A stretch of 5,487 nt of DNA from JAFMIT01 sp049421205 (GTDB lineage Bacteria; Actinomycetota; Actinomycetes; S36-B12; UBA5976). The stretch spans positions 1 to 5,487 of the forward strand of contig JBMSMQ010000046.1 in NCBI GenBank assembly GCA_049421205.1. Direction: 5' to 3'. The number at the start of each line of letters is the position of its first letter. Within the stretch, counting starts at the first letter, position 1. Positions 4,643 to 5,487 of the stretch are shown here, piece by piece. The position numbers were made by a program, and so were the translations under genes. The notes beneath the pieces were generated by a model, which had not been told where the DNA came from, searched no databases, and was given only the letters and a program-made list of their open reading frames with translations.

Positions 4643-5487
4643 TTTGAAGTAAAAATAACTGCAACATCGTGGCCACCAAAACCAAATGAATTGTTAAGCG
4701 CTGCAATATTGCCTTCGGGTAGTGGTCGAGAAGTATTCACCGCAACATCAATGCCTAAAGCAGATTCTAAGTTCTCGATGTTAATCGTTGGTGGTGCAAT
4801 TCGATGATGAAGTGCTAGCACACTAAAGACGCTTTCGATAGCACCTGCACCTCCCAGAAGATGCCCAGTCATTGATTTGGTGCCACTCACAATAACGTTG
4901 CTTGCATGTGCTCCGAGAGCAGTTCGTAGTGCCAGTGCCTCCGCAACATCACCAAGTGGTGTTGAAGTTGCGTGAGCATTCACATGGGTGATATCACTTG
5001 CCGAGAGCGCGGCATCTTTGAGTGCGAATTGAATCGCCCGAATAGCGCCTGCACCTTCTGGATGAGGTTGCGCAATATCGTGACCGTCAGACGTCATTCC
5101 AACTCCACCATAGCGAGCATAAATTTTTGCACCACGTGCCTTTGCATATTCTTCTGATTCTAAGATTAAAGTTCCAGCACCTTCACCCATAACAAAACCG
5201 TCTCGATCCGTGTCATATGGTCGTGATGCATGAGTGGGATCATCATTGCGTTTTGAAAGTGCACGCATCGAGGCAAATGCGGAGATTGTAAGTCTCGTTA
5301 TTGCTGCTTCTGTGCCACCGACGATAACGACATCAGCGCGGTTATCTTGAATCATTCGTGCACCCCACGCAACGGCTTCAGCACCTGATGCGCATGCACT
5401 CACAGGAGTGTGAACACCTGCCTGCGCCTTAAATTCAAGCCCGATCCAGGCAGCAGGTCCATTGGGCATCAACATTGGCACAGTCAT
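4639..5487 (-). CDS. fabF: Beta-ketoacyl-ACP synthase II, C-terminal part (partial)
   Basis: The last 282 residues of a ketosynthase of about 410, cut by the right edge; the ATG at the edge is an internal Met, not the start. The enzyme condenses malonyl-ACP with acyl-ACP in the cytoplasmic type II fatty acid elongation cycle. Catalytic residues, numbered in the fragment, are Cys32 in SACASGAEA, His172 in NAHATSTPLGD, Lys204 in GTKSMTGHL and His209 in TGHLLGGAGA; the first and last two thirds of the thiolase fold are otherwise normal. The C-terminal NNSFGFGGHDVAVIF carries Asp274 where Asn is usual (GGHN/GGTN). The wording is that of actinobacterial FabF. In that phylum fabF usually ends a fabD-fabH-acpP-fabF cluster, which would lie to the right. 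Its TAG stop shares CTAG with the DUF3145 stop. A ketosynthase of polyketide type is less likely given this context. Confidence 0.94.
   Translation of the reverse strand: MTVPMLMPNGPAAWIGLEFKAQAGVHTPVSACASGAEAVAWGARMIQDNRADVVIVGGTEAAITRLTISAFASMRALSKRNDDPTHASRPYDTDRDGFVMGEGAGTLILESEEYAKARGAKIYARYGGVGMTSDGHDIAQPHPEGAGAIRAIQFALKDAALSASDITHVNAHATSTPLGDVAEALALRTALGAHASNVIVSGTKSMTGHLLGGAGAIESVFSVLALHHRIAPPTINIENLESALGIDVAVNTSRPLPEGNIAALNNSFGFGGHDVAVIFTSN

Overview
The window reads as ordinary, tightly packed core-genome DNA from a small-genome actinobacterium. Three things point there. A DUF5302-type basic micro-protein and a DUF3145 protein are both essentially actinobacterial families. The ketosynthase is closest in wording to actinobacterial FabF (SACASGAEA, TGHLLGGAGA, SFGFGGH). 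G+C is only moderate (mid-40s percent by eye), unlike soil actinomycetes. With 4-nt convergent gene overlaps and near-zero intergenic spacing, this fits a streamlined freshwater actinobacterium (acI / Nanopelagicales-like). The lineage is inference, not proof.

Layout. Positions 1-3374 are a plus-strand run: the last 36 codons of an unidentified gene (1-111); a type IV ABC half-exporter (104-1876) overlapping it by 8 nt; a polytopic VTT/DedA-like membrane protein (1879-2457) 2 nt behind; deoD, a hexameric-type purine nucleoside phosphorylase (2495-3196); and a 57-residue DUF5302-like protein (3201-3374) 4 nt behind deoD. bioY, the biotin-binding S component of an ECF transporter, follows on the minus strand (3970-3371). 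A 153-nt divergent promoter region (3971-4123) separates it from a DUF3145 gene on the plus strand (4124-4642). The 3' part of fabF lies on the minus strand (5487-4639) and runs off the right edge.

How the genes fit together. The ABC exporter and its membrane neighbour look like a translationally close pair, substrate unknown. deoD supplies purine salvage from scavenged nucleosides and bioY supplies scavenged biotin, both sensible in a nutrient-scavenging organism. Biotin is the cofactor of acyl-CoA carboxylase, which feeds malonyl units to the FabF elongation step, so bioY, DUF3145 and fabF may be a loose fatty-acid neighbourhood. Both convergent gene pairs share stop-codon bases (TTAG at 3371-3374, CTAG at 4639-4642), leaving no intergenic room for terminators.

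I see no mobile element, CRISPR array, tRNA, rRNA, defence system or clear riboswitch, and no strong evidence of a new biological system. The items most worth checking are the compact bioY/DUF3145 control region, possible leaderless starts, the uncharacterised exporter/VTT-like pair, and the overlapping 3' ends.
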